36,082 bases of DNA from Actinokineospora sp. NBRC 105648 (lineage in GTDB: Bacteria; Actinomycetota; Actinomycetes; Mycobacteriales; Pseudonocardiaceae). The DNA is taken from contig NZ_BSTR01000070.1 of the NCBI RefSeq assembly GCF_030269645.1, positions 1-36,082 on the forward strand. Direction: 5' to 3'. The notes beneath the pieces were generated by a model that saw only the letters and a list, made by a program, of their open reading frames with translations, had not been told where the DNA came from and ran no database searches. This document shows, one piece after another, positions 21,590-30,296 of the stretch. The position numbers and the translations under genes were made by a program. Position 1 is the stretch's first letter. Every line of letters starts with the position of its first letter.

Positions 21590-22504
21590 ATCCCCGGACC
21601 CACCCGCAAGGGTGCCGCCGCTCACCCCGCGGACACACCGCCCGAACAACGCCAACCGGACAGCCCGCACCCCGTCCACCGTCTGTCCAGACTGGAGGCA
21701 CGCGTTCTCGTTACACCGCAAAGAATCCACCAGAGCGAACCCCTTCGGGAGCGGCTGTGGACACCTCGGTGGGCAGCCCGGCCCGGCCCGAGCCGGTGGT
21801 GAACCGCGGGATGACGACCACCGCGGCGGCGCGGCGGCGGCCGGGTGATCGCGGGCCACTACGCGAACACCACCGACGTCTAGCACACGGTCCACGCCAT
21901 CGAGCTCAACGCCAACGGCACCTACCAGGGCAACGGCGACTTAGCCGGCGCGCAGTTCCCGCTCATCGGCTTACCACCGCACCCGACACGACCGCGCGGC
22001 CCACCGGTGAATGCCACGTGGCGGCACCGATATCGCCACCGTGCGGAATCGTGAACACGGCCACCGCTACGACGCAACGACAAGGCGTCCATTATCCGGG
22101 CTGTCGATCTCATTGCCGGAGGCGTCGCGAACGCGATCCGCCTTCTCCTTCCGGTAACCCGAGAGCAGCCTTTCACACCAATAGGTCTGCCTATCCAACT
22201 CTGCGTTGTCATCACCCTTGCGGGCAACGAGATACGGTTGCGCCTGCGGGATGAGCGCGGCTGAAGATGAATCCGCCGCGCACAACTGCCAGAAAGGTGA
22301 CACCACTGAACCAACCAACTACGCCGAATGCGGGAAGGCGGTGACGATCCCACTGAATCGGTTCGGCCAAGCGGTTGACTTTCGTCCCACTTTTGCTGCG
22401 CCCCGCATCCGGGCGTCACTACACTTCTCGGCACTGCGCCAAGGCACATTCCGTTGCTCGTCCGTAAATGGTCCGGGGGGACCGCAGCGCGAGGGGTGAA
22501 GCTG
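21590..22504. other. Gene-poor, decayed region
   Basis: There is no intact gene with typical codon bias. One stretch (see pseudogene) reads like protein but is interrupted. On the minus strand, 22067-22318 encodes a possible 83-residue product with Tyr/Trp/Glu/Lys-rich protein-like composition but only a TTG start and no ribosome site. The base composition is lower in GC than neighbouring genes, consistent with relic or transferred DNA. Confidence 0.45.
21845..21978 (+). pseudogene. Possible gene remnant
   Basis: In one plus frame the sequence reads VIAGHYANTTDV, a TAG stop, then HTVHAIELNANGTYQGNGDL and AGAQFPLIGLP. This looks like part of a real protein broken by a stop codon and with no start or end. 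No family is recognised. Confidence 0.25.
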
Positions 22505-25438
22505 GTGGAGCCCGCATTCGGCATACTCGGTCCCACGGTGCTTCGCGTGGACGACGACCTCCACGAGGACTGGGCGGGCCCCAAGCCCAAGGCCATGCTC
22601 GCCGCACTGCTGCTGCGCCCCAACCGACCGCTTGCCGCCGATGCCCTCGCCCGCTGGGTCTGGACCGAGGCTCAGCGCTCCCCCACCCGCGCGGCGAGCA
22701 ACCTCGATACCCTCGCCAGTCGCATCCGCAAGCCACTGCTCCGGCTGCCGGTCTTCGCCGACCTGCGCGGGTCCAGCGGCACCTACCGGCTCGACACAGA
22801 CCGCGCGCACATCGACTTCTTCCAGTTCCGCGAGCTGGCCTACGCCGCGGGCGGGCACCTGCGCGGCGGCGCACACGAGGAGGCCGCCCGGTGCGCGGCC
22901 GCCGCTCTCGAGCTGTGCCGCGGCCGCGCGCTCGAGGACCTGCGCTCCGAGGTCGCCGCGCAGTGGCGCACCCGGTTCGAGCACGACGAGCTGCTCCCCA
23001 CGCACCTCACCCACCTTTCCGCGCTGCTCGCCCTCGGCCGAGCCGAGAACGCGCTGGTGCTGCTGGACGACCTGCAGTCGGAGTACTCGACCAACCTCGC
23101 GCTGTGCCGGGTCCGACTGTCCACACTGAACAACCTGGGTCGTGGCGACGAGGCCACGGAGTACTACTTCACCGTGCGCAAGTGGCTGCTCCGGGAAGGG
23201 GATGACCAAGCCGCCGAACACCTGCGCAGGCACTTCGACAGCATCAAGGCCAAGGCACTCGTCATCGGCCACGCCCCCGCCCAGCGTGCCGACCTCGACT
23301 ACCGACCGCACAGGTTGCCGCACGAGGTGGCCGACTTCGTCGGGCGCACCACCGCGCTGGAGGCGCTGGACGCCGCAGTGGGCCAGGCCGGGTCACCGGC
23401 GCGCGGGGTCATCGTGCTCGAGGGTATGCCGGGAGTCGGCAAGACCGCGTTGGCTGTCCACTGGGGACACCGGATCCGCTCGCGCTTCCCGGACGGTGAA
23501 CTCTTCCTGGAGCTCAACGGTTTCGCGACCGAACCCGCGCTCACCCACACGGCGGCGGTCGACTCGCTGCTGCTGTGGTTGGGCGACGAACCCGCCGCGA
23601 CCGCGTCGCGGGGTGCGCGCGAGGTCCGGCTGAGCCGCCTGCTCACCGGCCGCAACACCCTGGTGGTACTGGACAACGTGCGCAACTCCGACCAGATCCG
23701 CGAGTTGCTCCCGTTGCTCGCCGACTGCCTGGTCGTGGTGACCACGCGGCAGTCACTCGACGGCCTCACCGCGTCCTACGCAATCCGGCGGATCCGGGTG
23801 AACATACTGTCCACTGAGGACTCCGAGCGGTTGCTGGCGCTGCGCCTCGACCCGGGTGCCGACCACGGTGACCCCGGTGACCTGGTGCGCATCTGCGGCG
23901 GCCTGCCGCTGGCGATCACCATCCTGGGCGAGAACATCGCGGGCTATCGCTTGGCGGGCCGGGCCGAGCGACCCGACCTGCGCGGACTGCTCGAACTGGG
24001 CGCCAACGGCGACGGCCAAACCTCACCGCACGCGATCTTCGCCTTCTCCTACCGCGACCTCGCCGCCGCGGTGCGCCGGATGTTCCGCCTGCTGGGCATG
24101 CACCCGGGGGCCGAGTTCAGCCTGGCGGCGGCCGCGGCGTGCGCGGGGATCGCCGTGCCCGCGGCAAGGGACATGCTGGCCGCCCTCGTCGGCGCCTCGC
24201 TGCTGGAGCGGTCGGACGCCCCCGACCGCTACCGGTTCCACGACCTGATCCGCGAATCCGCGCAGCACCTGGCCGACACAGAGGAGGACACCGCGCGGCG
24301 GCGCGCGGCCGAGCGCAGGGTGCTCCGCTACTACCTCGCCTCTGCGAGCGCGGCCGACCGCGTGCTGTTCCCCGAGACCGACGCCGCGCCTCAGCTGGAC
24401 CCCGACCCGCAGGTGGCACCCACCACCTTCGACGGCGCCGGACCCGCACGGACCTGGTTCGACACCGAGCGCGCCAACCTCGGCGCCGCCATCGCCCTGG
24501 CCGCGCGCGCGGGCCACCACGACATCGCGTGGCGGCTGCCGCACGCGGTCTGCACCGACCACGAGCGCAAGGGCAGGCACGAGGACTGCAGACTGGCCAG
24601 GGAGATCGCTGTGGCCGCCGCCCGGATCTGCGGCGAGGAGGAGGCGGAGGCCTCATCGGCGTCGGACCTGGGCAAGCTCTACCTGTCCCTGGGCAGGCTC
24701 GACGACGCCCGGGAGCAGTTGGAGAGCGCTCTGCGGTTCTGCGTGCGGGTGGGCGCGCGGCACGGCGAGTCGATCACGCTGTTCCACCTGGGCAGGCTGG
24801 AGCTGCTGCGCGGCCAGCCCGAGCGTGGGATCCGGCTGTTCGAGCGGTGCGTCGAGCTCTCCCGGTTCAACAACTCCAGCGTGCTGGGCTGGGCGCACCA
24901 CCAGCTCGGCGTGGCGATGACCAGGCTGGGCAGGCTCAACGAGGCACTGGTCCACCTCCGCGCGGCCGAACACTTGGCGCTGGAGCGCGGCGACCTCCCG
25001 GCACACGCCAACAGCCTCGTGGGGATCGGTGTGGTGCGCCGGATCTGGGGCGACCTCGGCGAGGCGGCCGCCTACTGCGAGCAGGCGCTCGAGATCGCCG
25101 AGGACACCGCGGACCTGGCCTTGATCGCGGCGGCGCGAACCGAGCTGGCGCAGGTCGAGTGCGCCCGCGGCGCGGTCGGCACCGCGGAGGTCTCGGCGCG
25201 GCGAGCGGTCGACCTCGCCGAGGAGATCGGACACCTGGCGCTGCAGGCGCGGGCCTCGGACGTGCTGGGCAACGTCCTGCTGCGGCAGGGGCTGGTGGGG
25301 CCCACGGCACGTGCTTGGTCGAACAGCGTGCGTGTGCTGGACAAGCTCGGCGACGCCGTCGCGCGCCGCGCGGTACAGGCCAAGCTGGACGCGCTGCCCG
25401 CCGAGCCCACCCGAACCACCGGTCGGGTTTCCCCGTAA
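22505..25438 (+). CDS. AfsR-type SARP/NB-ARC/TPR transcriptional regulator
   Basis: 977 residues with the full large-SARP layout. An N-terminal winged helix (AFGILGPTVLRV, PKPKAMLAALLLRPNRPL, LASRIRKPLL) is followed by a BTAD-like helical domain (residues about 95-255) and an NB-ARC NTPase (DFVGRTTALEAL, Walker A EGMPGVGKTALAVHW at about 309, Walker B LVVLDNVRNSDQIRELLPLL at about 386, CGGLPLAITIL at about 465). TPR-type helices run from about residue 717 to the end. Such proteins integrate signals through the STAND switch and activate metabolite genes. The GTG at 22505 gives the typical start with AGGGG nine bases upstream; a GTG at 22496 is possible. It stands alone after a decayed region. 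Confidence 0.88.
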   Translation: MEPAFGILGPTVLRVDDDLHEDWAGPKPKAMLAALLLRPNRPLAADALARWVWTEAQRSPTRAASNLDTLASRIRKPLLRLPVFADLRGSSGTYRLDTDRAHIDFFQFRELAYAAGGHLRGGAHEEAARCAAAALELCRGRALEDLRSEVAAQWRTRFEHDELLPTHLTHLSALLALGRAENALVLLDDLQSEYSTNLALCRVRLSTLNNLGRGDEATEYYFTVRKWLLREGDDQAAEHLRRHFDSIKAKALVIGHAPAQRADLDYRPHRLPHEVADFVGRTTALEALDAAVGQAGSPARGVIVLEGMPGVGKTALAVHWGHRIRSRFPDGELFLELNGFATEPALTHTAAVDSLLLWLGDEPAATASRGAREVRLSRLLTGRNTLVVLDNVRNSDQIRELLPLLADCLVVVTTRQSLDGLTASYAIRRIRVNILSTEDSERLLALRLDPGADHGDPGDLVRICGGLPLAITILGENIAGYRLAGRAERPDLRGLLELGANGDGQTSPHAIFAFSYRDLAAAVRRMFRLLGMHPGAEFSLAAAAACAGIAVPAARDMLAALVGASLLERSDAPDRYRFHDLIRESAQHLADTEEDTARRRAAERRVLRYYLASASAADRVLFPETDAAPQLDPDPQVAPTTFDGAGPARTWFDTERANLGAAIALAARAGHHDIAWRLPHAVCTDHERKGRHEDCRLAREIAVAAARICGEEEAEASSASDLGKLYLSLGRLDDAREQLESALRFCVRVGARHGESITLFHLGRLELLRGQPERGIRLFERCVELSRFNNSSVLGWAHHQLGVAMTRLGRLNEALVHLRAAEHLALERGDLPAHANSLVGIGVVRRIWGDLGEAAAYCEQALEIAEDTADLALIAAARTELAQVECARGAVGTAEVSARRAVDLAEEIGHLALQARASDVLGNVLLRQGLVGPTARAWSNSVRVLDKLGDAVARRAVQAKLDALPAEPTRTTGRVSP

Positions 25439-25678
25439 CGGGGCGCGGCGGCCGACAGGTGCCCGGCTGAGCAGACCCGCCGTGCGATGACCACCCGGCT
25501 TCCGCAGCTTGATCACTCGATCGAGTATGATCCGTTGCGCTGAAAGTGGAGTGACCGGCGCTCGCCGGACTAATTTCGCAGCTCAAACCCACAGTGCTGC
25601 AGATCCAACTCTATGTTGGGTACTAATACCTATACTTGCGCGATCACCGAGGACCGTGCAGGATGGCGCCGCAAGGAA
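25439..25678. promoter_or_regulatory. Intergenic region with a 12-bp perfect palindrome
   Basis: No gene is evident. ACTCGATCGAGT (25515-25526) is a perfect palindrome, nearly extended by flanking GATC/TGATC. The following stretch to 25678 is AT-richer and could hold a promoter for the small downstream reading frame. Confidence 0.35.
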
Positions 25679-25843
25679 ATGCCACCACCGCAACAGGTCA
25701 CGTTGCGAAGCACATGCGGAGAAAAACCACCAGTGTTCACCACTGCCGCCTACCCGGCCGTCACCACGACTGTCCACATCGCCCATTCCGACTGGCCCAA
25801 CGAGTCGGTCGTGTACCATACGGCCTGGTGGCTTGTGTACTGA
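25679..25843 (+). CDS. Possible small peptide gene
   Basis: 54 codons from an ATG with AAGGAA directly in front. The first third has mixed codon use. From residue about 18 onward (VFTTAAYPAVTTTVHIAHSD, then WPNESVVYHTAWWLVY) third positions are strongly G/C, as in real genes of this genome. It is rich in aromatic and beta-branched residues, with one cysteine (RSTCGE) and no signal peptide. The frame is open upstream to 25613. It ends 34 bp before the converging XRE regulator gene. I recognise no family; it could be a small effector or a relic. Confidence 0.35.
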   Translation: MPPPQQVTLRSTCGEKPPVFTTAAYPAVTTTVHIAHSDWPNESVVYHTAWWLVY

Positions 25844-25877
25844 GGATCCCTCCCGCGCCGGGTCCGCGCGAGCGGGC

Positions 25878-26366
25878 TCAGCGCGGGGCGAAGTCGGACA
25901 GCCTGCGGAAAAGGGTCTCGTGGCTCAGCCCGCAGAACATCGCCAACTCGGCGACGACTTCGGGCTCCAAGTGCGTCGTGCGGGCCTGCGCCGGGTCAGA
26001 CTTGAGCCGGGCACGAGCCCAGCGCCGCAACGGTTCCAGCGCCAAGTCCCGGTCCCGGACGACAGCGCGCAGGTCCACGGTGCACGCCAGCAGGTGCTGG
26101 GGCACCCCCGCGTTCCGCAGCGCGTCGTCGAGCAGTTCCGGCGCGGGCACGCCGAGCGCCTCGCAAATCGCCACGAACCGACCCAGCGGGCACTGGCGGG
26201 TACCGAGCTCGTAAGTCGCGATGGTCTGCACGTGGATGTCGACATCGAGGCGCGCGACCAACTGGCCGCGCGACCAGCCCTGCCGCTCCCGGGCGAGCCG
26301 CAGTCGACTCCCCACGGCTCGAAGCAGATTCGCGTTTGTCAACGCGTTCTCGGGGAGATCGCCCAC
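25878..26366 (-). CDS. XRE-family helix-turn-helix regulator
   Basis: 162 residues. The HTH is N-terminal: VGSRLRLARERQGWSRGQLVARL, QTIATYELGTRQCPLGRFVAICEALGVPAPELLD. It resembles actinobacterial single-HTH regulators such as BldD relatives and their paralogues. The C-terminal half is helical (RDRDLALEPLRRWARARL, HLEPEVVAELAMFCGLSHETLFRRL) and may form a second DNA-binding or dimer domain. The GTG at 26366 has a strong GGAGAGGGGGG ribosome site; the frame is open upstream to 26462. It lies downstream of two ABC half-exporter genes on the same strand, separated from them by 210 bp. Confidence 0.85.
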   Translation of the reverse strand: MGDLPENALTNANLLRAVGSRLRLARERQGWSRGQLVARLDVDIHVQTIATYELGTRQCPLGRFVAICEALGVPAPELLDDALRNAGVPQHLLACTVDLRAVVRDRDLALEPLRRWARARLKSDPAQARTTHLEPEVVAELAMFCGLSHETLFRRLSDFAPR

Positions 26367-26576
26367 AACCCCCCTCTCCCCGCGCCGAACACCGCGTGTC
26401 GGTCCCACCCGCGCATCTGCCACGCCCCGTTCGGCGTTACCTACCGGGCGCGGCGACATCATCGGATCATTCCCGCCTCACGAGAATAATCGCGTGGCAA
26501 ATCGGGCAGCAGTGCCCGATTGACAAATTCACTCATCCGGCGGGAATCCGGTTGGCGAACCGATCGGTCGCGAAAA

Positions 26577-28334
26577 TCAGACGGGGTCGCCGTGCCAGGA
26601 GTGCCAGAGGGCGGCGTAGCGGCCGTTCGCGGCGACGAGGTTGTCGTGGGTGTCGAGCTCGGTGATCACGCCGTGCTCGACGACCGCGACCCGGTCGGCG
26701 TCGTGGGCGGTGTGCAGGCGGTGGGCGATCGCGATGACCGTGCGGCCGCGCAGCACGGCGGCGAGGGCGCGTTCGGTCAGGCGGGCCGTCGTCGGGTCGA
26801 GCAGTGAGGTGGCCTCGTCCAGGACCAGGGTGTGCGGGTCGGCCAGGACGACCCTGGCCAGGGCCAGTTGCTGGGACCTGGCGGCGTCGAGCCCCACGCC
26901 GCCTGCGCCGAGGTGGGTGTCCAGGCCCGCGGGCAGGGTGTGCCACCACTCGGCCTCGACGGCGGCTAGGGCGGCGGCGATCTGGGCGTCGGTGGCCGAC
27001 GGGGCGGCCAGCAGCAGGTTCTCGCGCAGCGTGCCGATGAAGACGTGGTGGTCCTGGGTGACCAGGATGATCCGCTTGGCCAGCTCGTCCGGTGGCAGCC
27101 GCGACACCGGGACGCCGCCGACCAGCACCGCACCCGACCGGGGCTCGTCGACCCCGGAGAGCAGCCTGCCCAGTGTGGACTTCCCGGCGCCCGATGGCCC
27201 GACGATCGCCAGCCGCTCGCCCGGTTGCACCGTCAGGTCGACGCCGTGCAGCACGTCATGACCTTCGACGTAGGCGAAGCGCGCGCCGCGCACCTCGATG
27301 CGGTCGTCGGTGGGGAGCAGACCGCCGACCGGCGCGGGCGGCACCAGGCCGACCCCCTTGAGCCGGGCCATCGCCGCGCCGCTGCTCTGCAGTTGCTCCA
27401 GCCGGAAGAGGATCTGGTCGACCGGGTCCTTGAGCTGCCACAGGTAGAGGGCCGCGGCGATCACCGACCCCAGCCCCAGCCAGCCCGACAGGTAGCCGTA
27501 ACCGCCGACCAGCAACGTCAGCGCCACCGGCAGCGCGTGCGCGAAGTCGACCACCGGGAACAGCACCGACCGCAGCGCCAGCGTTCGCGACCGGGTCCGG
27601 TACGCGGTCGCCACCGCGGCGTCGGTGTCGGCGATGCGCCGGTCCGCGAGCCCCAGCGCCTCGACCGTGCGCGCGCCCTCGCCGGTGGCGGTCATGCTCT
27701 CCGCGACGGTCGAGTTCGCCATCGCCTGGTTCAGGTAGGCCGCACGGGCGCGGGCGAGGTACCAACGGGTGACCAGCAAGATCACCGGCAGCACGACCAC
27801 CGCGCACAGGCCGAGCACCGGGTGCAGCAGGAACACCGCCACGTACAAGATCACCACGTGCGCGATCGACACCGCGAAGTCGGGGATCGCGTCGCGCACG
27901 GTCTGCCCGACCGTCCCGACGTCGACCGAGGCGCGCGTGGTCAGCTCACCGACCCCGGCCCGTTCCACCGCGCCCGTGGGCAGCCGCAGGACCTGCTCGA
28001 CGAACTCCTCCCGCAACCTGGCCAACGCCCGCTCACCGAACCGGTACGCCATCAGCCGCGCGAACCGGGTGCACAGCAGCTGCGCCACCGCGAACCCCAC
28101 CACCGCGAGCGCCAACCCGTCGATCACCGAGGTACTGGCAGTGCCCGCGTCGACACGGTCGATGATGCGCCCCAACAACCAGGGGCCGGCCAGCCCGCAC
28201 AACGCCGCCGCACAGGTCAGTGCCACCAGAAGGAGCACCGCACGGCGGTCGGCGCGCAACAGCGCCCGGGTCGCCGCCCGCACCTGCGCGGCGGAGGCAA
28301 CCGGTAACCGCGGCTCCAGCTCGGCACTCACCAC
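26577..28334 (-). CDS. ABC half-exporter A (intact Walker motifs, degenerate signature)
   Basis: 585 residues: about six membrane helices (ABC_membrane type, residues about 30-310), then a nucleotide-binding domain. Walker A GPSGAGKSTLGRL, Q-loop ILVTQDHHVFIGTLRENL, Walker B TLVLDEATSLLD and H-loop AIAHRLHT are intact. The signature that is normally LSGGQ reads LDAAR (GVGLDAARSQQLALAR). It probably forms a heterodimer with the gene upstream, supplying the Walker side of the one competent ATP site. The GTG at 28334 opens GTG-GTG-AGT; either GTG could initiate. The substrate is not predictable and may be a lipid, drug or peptide. Confidence 0.92.
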   Translation of the reverse strand: MVSAELEPRLPVASAAQVRAATRALLRADRRAVLLLVALTCAAALCGLAGPWLLGRIIDRVDAGTASTSVIDGLALAVVGFAVAQLLCTRFARLMAYRFGERALARLREEFVEQVLRLPTGAVERAGVGELTTRASVDVGTVGQTVRDAIPDFAVSIAHVVILYVAVFLLHPVLGLCAVVVLPVILLVTRWYLARARAAYLNQAMANSTVAESMTATGEGARTVEALGLADRRIADTDAAVATAYRTRSRTLALRSVLFPVVDFAHALPVALTLLVGGYGYLSGWLGLGSVIAAALYLWQLKDPVDQILFRLEQLQSSGAAMARLKGVGLVPPAPVGGLLPTDDRIEVRGARFAYVEGHDVLHGVDLTVQPGERLAIVGPSGAGKSTLGRLLSGVDEPRSGAVLVGGVPVSRLPPDELAKRIILVTQDHHVFIGTLRENLLLAAPSATDAQIAAALAAVEAEWWHTLPAGLDTHLGAGGVGLDAARSQQLALARVVLADPHTLVLDEATSLLDPTTARLTERALAAVLRGRTVIAIAHRLHTAHDADRVAVVEHGVITELDTHDNLVAANGRYAALWHSWHGDPV

Positions 28335-28510
28335 GACACCACCGCCCGACCAACACCCTGCACGAATTCCTTACCAATCAAGGACTCCACCACCCAACGC
28401 CACCCCGCGTGGTAACACCGCCGTCTGACCGTCCAGTACACGCGCACCGCGGCACCGACCACGCGACTGTCACGAACCCTTGGCACCAAACAACTCCCCA
28501 CGAGCGGTGC

Positions 28511-30217
28511 TCACCGCAGCACCAGCGACCGGTAGGCGGGCTCGGTCGCGAGCAGCTCCGCGTGCGCACCGGTCGCGGTGACCTTGCCGTCGACCAGGAA
28601 CACGACCTCGTCCGCCCGGTCGAGCACCAGCGGGGACGTGCTCACCACCAGCGTCGTCCGCCCACGCCGGGCCGTCGCCACCCCGCGCACCACGGCCGCC
28701 TCGGTGTGCGTGTCCACCGCCGAGGTCGGCTCCACCAGCAGCAGCACGTCCGGCTCGGCCAGCAGCGCGCGGACCAGCCGCACCCGCTGGCGCTGGCCGC
28801 CGGACAGGTCGCGGCCACGCGCCTCCACCAGCGAGTCGAGCCCATTCGGCAACCCGTCGACGATGTCGTTGGCGGCCGCCGCGCGCACCGCGGCCGCCAG
28901 CGCCTCCGGTGACCGGGGCACCGTCGTCACGGTGTCGCGCACGGAGCCCGCGAACAGGTGCGCGTCGTTGTCGCACACCAGGATCCGGGCCCGCACCTCG
29001 GCGATCGCCATGTCCGCCAACCGGACCGACCCCCAGGTGGCGTCCGAGTCGGCGAAGCGGCCCAGCCGGTCCACCAGGTCGATCGCGTCGGCCGGGGCGG
29101 CGCTCACCAGCGCGGTGAGCGCGCCCCCGCGCGCGACCAGACCCGACTCGGGCTCGACCAGATCGGCCGTCGCCGCGGGCCCGGCGACCAGGTCGGCACC
29201 ATCGGCACCGTCGGCCACGTCGGGTTCGAGGGCCAGGATCCGCACCACCCGCCCGGCGGCGACCAGCCCCCTGGTCAGCTGCGCCGCGCCGTCGACCAGG
29301 AACATCACCGGCACGACCAGCATCGCCACGTACCCGTACACCGCGACCAGCTGCCCCACGGAGATCGTCCCGGCCGCCGCCAGCCGCGCCGCGACCCAGG
29401 TGACCGCCGCCAGGTACAGCACCGGCAGGCACGCCGCGAGCGCGTGCACCCAGCTGGTCACCTCGCCGACCCGGTAACCGCGTTCCACCACCGACCGCGA
29501 CCCGGTGCGGTAGCGCTCGGCGAACAGCGGCTTGCCGCCGATCCCGCACAGCACCCGCAGCCCGGAGACGATGTCGCCCGCCCGCGCGGCCAACGCGCCC
29601 TGCTCGGCGCGGTAGCTGCCCTCGACCACGCGCAGCCTGCGCAGCATCGGCAGGATCGCCAGCCCTAACGCGGGCACCCCGACCAGCACGATCACCGCGA
29701 GCAGCGGTGAGATGGTGAACAGCAGCACCGCCGTCGCCAGGTAGGCCAGCACCGCGCCGACCCCGGGGCCGGTGAGGGTGAGGCTCTCGGCGATGTTCCA
29801 GATGTCCGAGGACTGCACGCTGGTGAGTTCGCCGGTGGACACCCGGCGCGGGAACGCCGCGCCCAGCCGGGTGATGTGGCGCACCACTACCTGCACCGTC
29901 CGGTAGGCCGCGTCGGCGCGGACGTAGGTCATCGTGCGGTGCCGCATGATCGCGGAGGCGGCGTTGACCGCGCCGATGACCACGACGGCGCCGACCCACG
30001 CGAACAGCGCGGACGGCACCCGGGCGCGCAGGCCGTCGTCGATCGCGCGGGACACCAGGTAGGGCGGCAGCATCAGGCCGAGCATCCACAGCGTCCCCCA
30101 CATCGCGCCGCGGGCGATGCGCCCGCGCTGGCGGACGGCCAGCCAGGTCAGCAGGCGCAGCGGACCGAGCCGGGGCGGGTGGCCGGGGTCGGCGTAGGGC
30201 ACGTGGTCTTCCCCCAT
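28511..30217 (-). CDS. ABC half-exporter B (degenerate Walker motifs, intact signature)
   Basis: 568 residues, with an ABC exporter membrane domain (RQRGRIARGAMWGTLWMLGLMLPPYLVSRAIDDGL onward) and a decayed nucleotide-binding domain. There is no Walker A: the strand and loop read LTALVSAAPADAIDLVDRL. The Q-loop glutamine is replaced (ILVCDNDAHLFAGSV). Walker B reads LLLVEPTSAVD, with Asp lost. The H-loop His is replaced (VVSTSPLVL). The signature LSGGQRQRVRL is intact. It therefore complements half-exporter A. The ATG at 30217 was chosen (MGEDHVPYADPGHPPRLGPL); the frame is open further upstream without coding character. It is divergent from the redox operon across 79 bp. Confidence 0.9.
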   Translation of the reverse strand: MGEDHVPYADPGHPPRLGPLRLLTWLAVRQRGRIARGAMWGTLWMLGLMLPPYLVSRAIDDGLRARVPSALFAWVGAVVVIGAVNAASAIMRHRTMTYVRADAAYRTVQVVVRHITRLGAAFPRRVSTGELTSVQSSDIWNIAESLTLTGPGVGAVLAYLATAVLLFTISPLLAVIVLVGVPALGLAILPMLRRLRVVEGSYRAEQGALAARAGDIVSGLRVLCGIGGKPLFAERYRTGSRSVVERGYRVGEVTSWVHALAACLPVLYLAAVTWVAARLAAAGTISVGQLVAVYGYVAMLVVPVMFLVDGAAQLTRGLVAAGRVVRILALEPDVADGADGADLVAGPAATADLVEPESGLVARGGALTALVSAAPADAIDLVDRLGRFADSDATWGSVRLADMAIAEVRARILVCDNDAHLFAGSVRDTVTTVPRSPEALAAAVRAAAANDIVDGLPNGLDSLVEARGRDLSGGQRQRVRLVRALLAEPDVLLLVEPTSAVDTHTEAAVVRGVATARRGRTTLVVSTSPLVLDRADEVVFLVDGKVTATGAHAELLATEPAYRSLVLR

Positions 30218-30296
30218 GTGACCACCCTGCCACGGTCGGCTCGCCCGCCACCCCGGGGGAAGACGCGAGGGCGATTCGGCTGCTTGACTGGGGGCC

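Noticed and set aside
22067..22318. 83-residue minus-strand reading with protein-like composition
   Set aside because: It has only a TTG start and no ribosome site, and no family is recognised. It is mentioned under the decayed region but not called as a gene.
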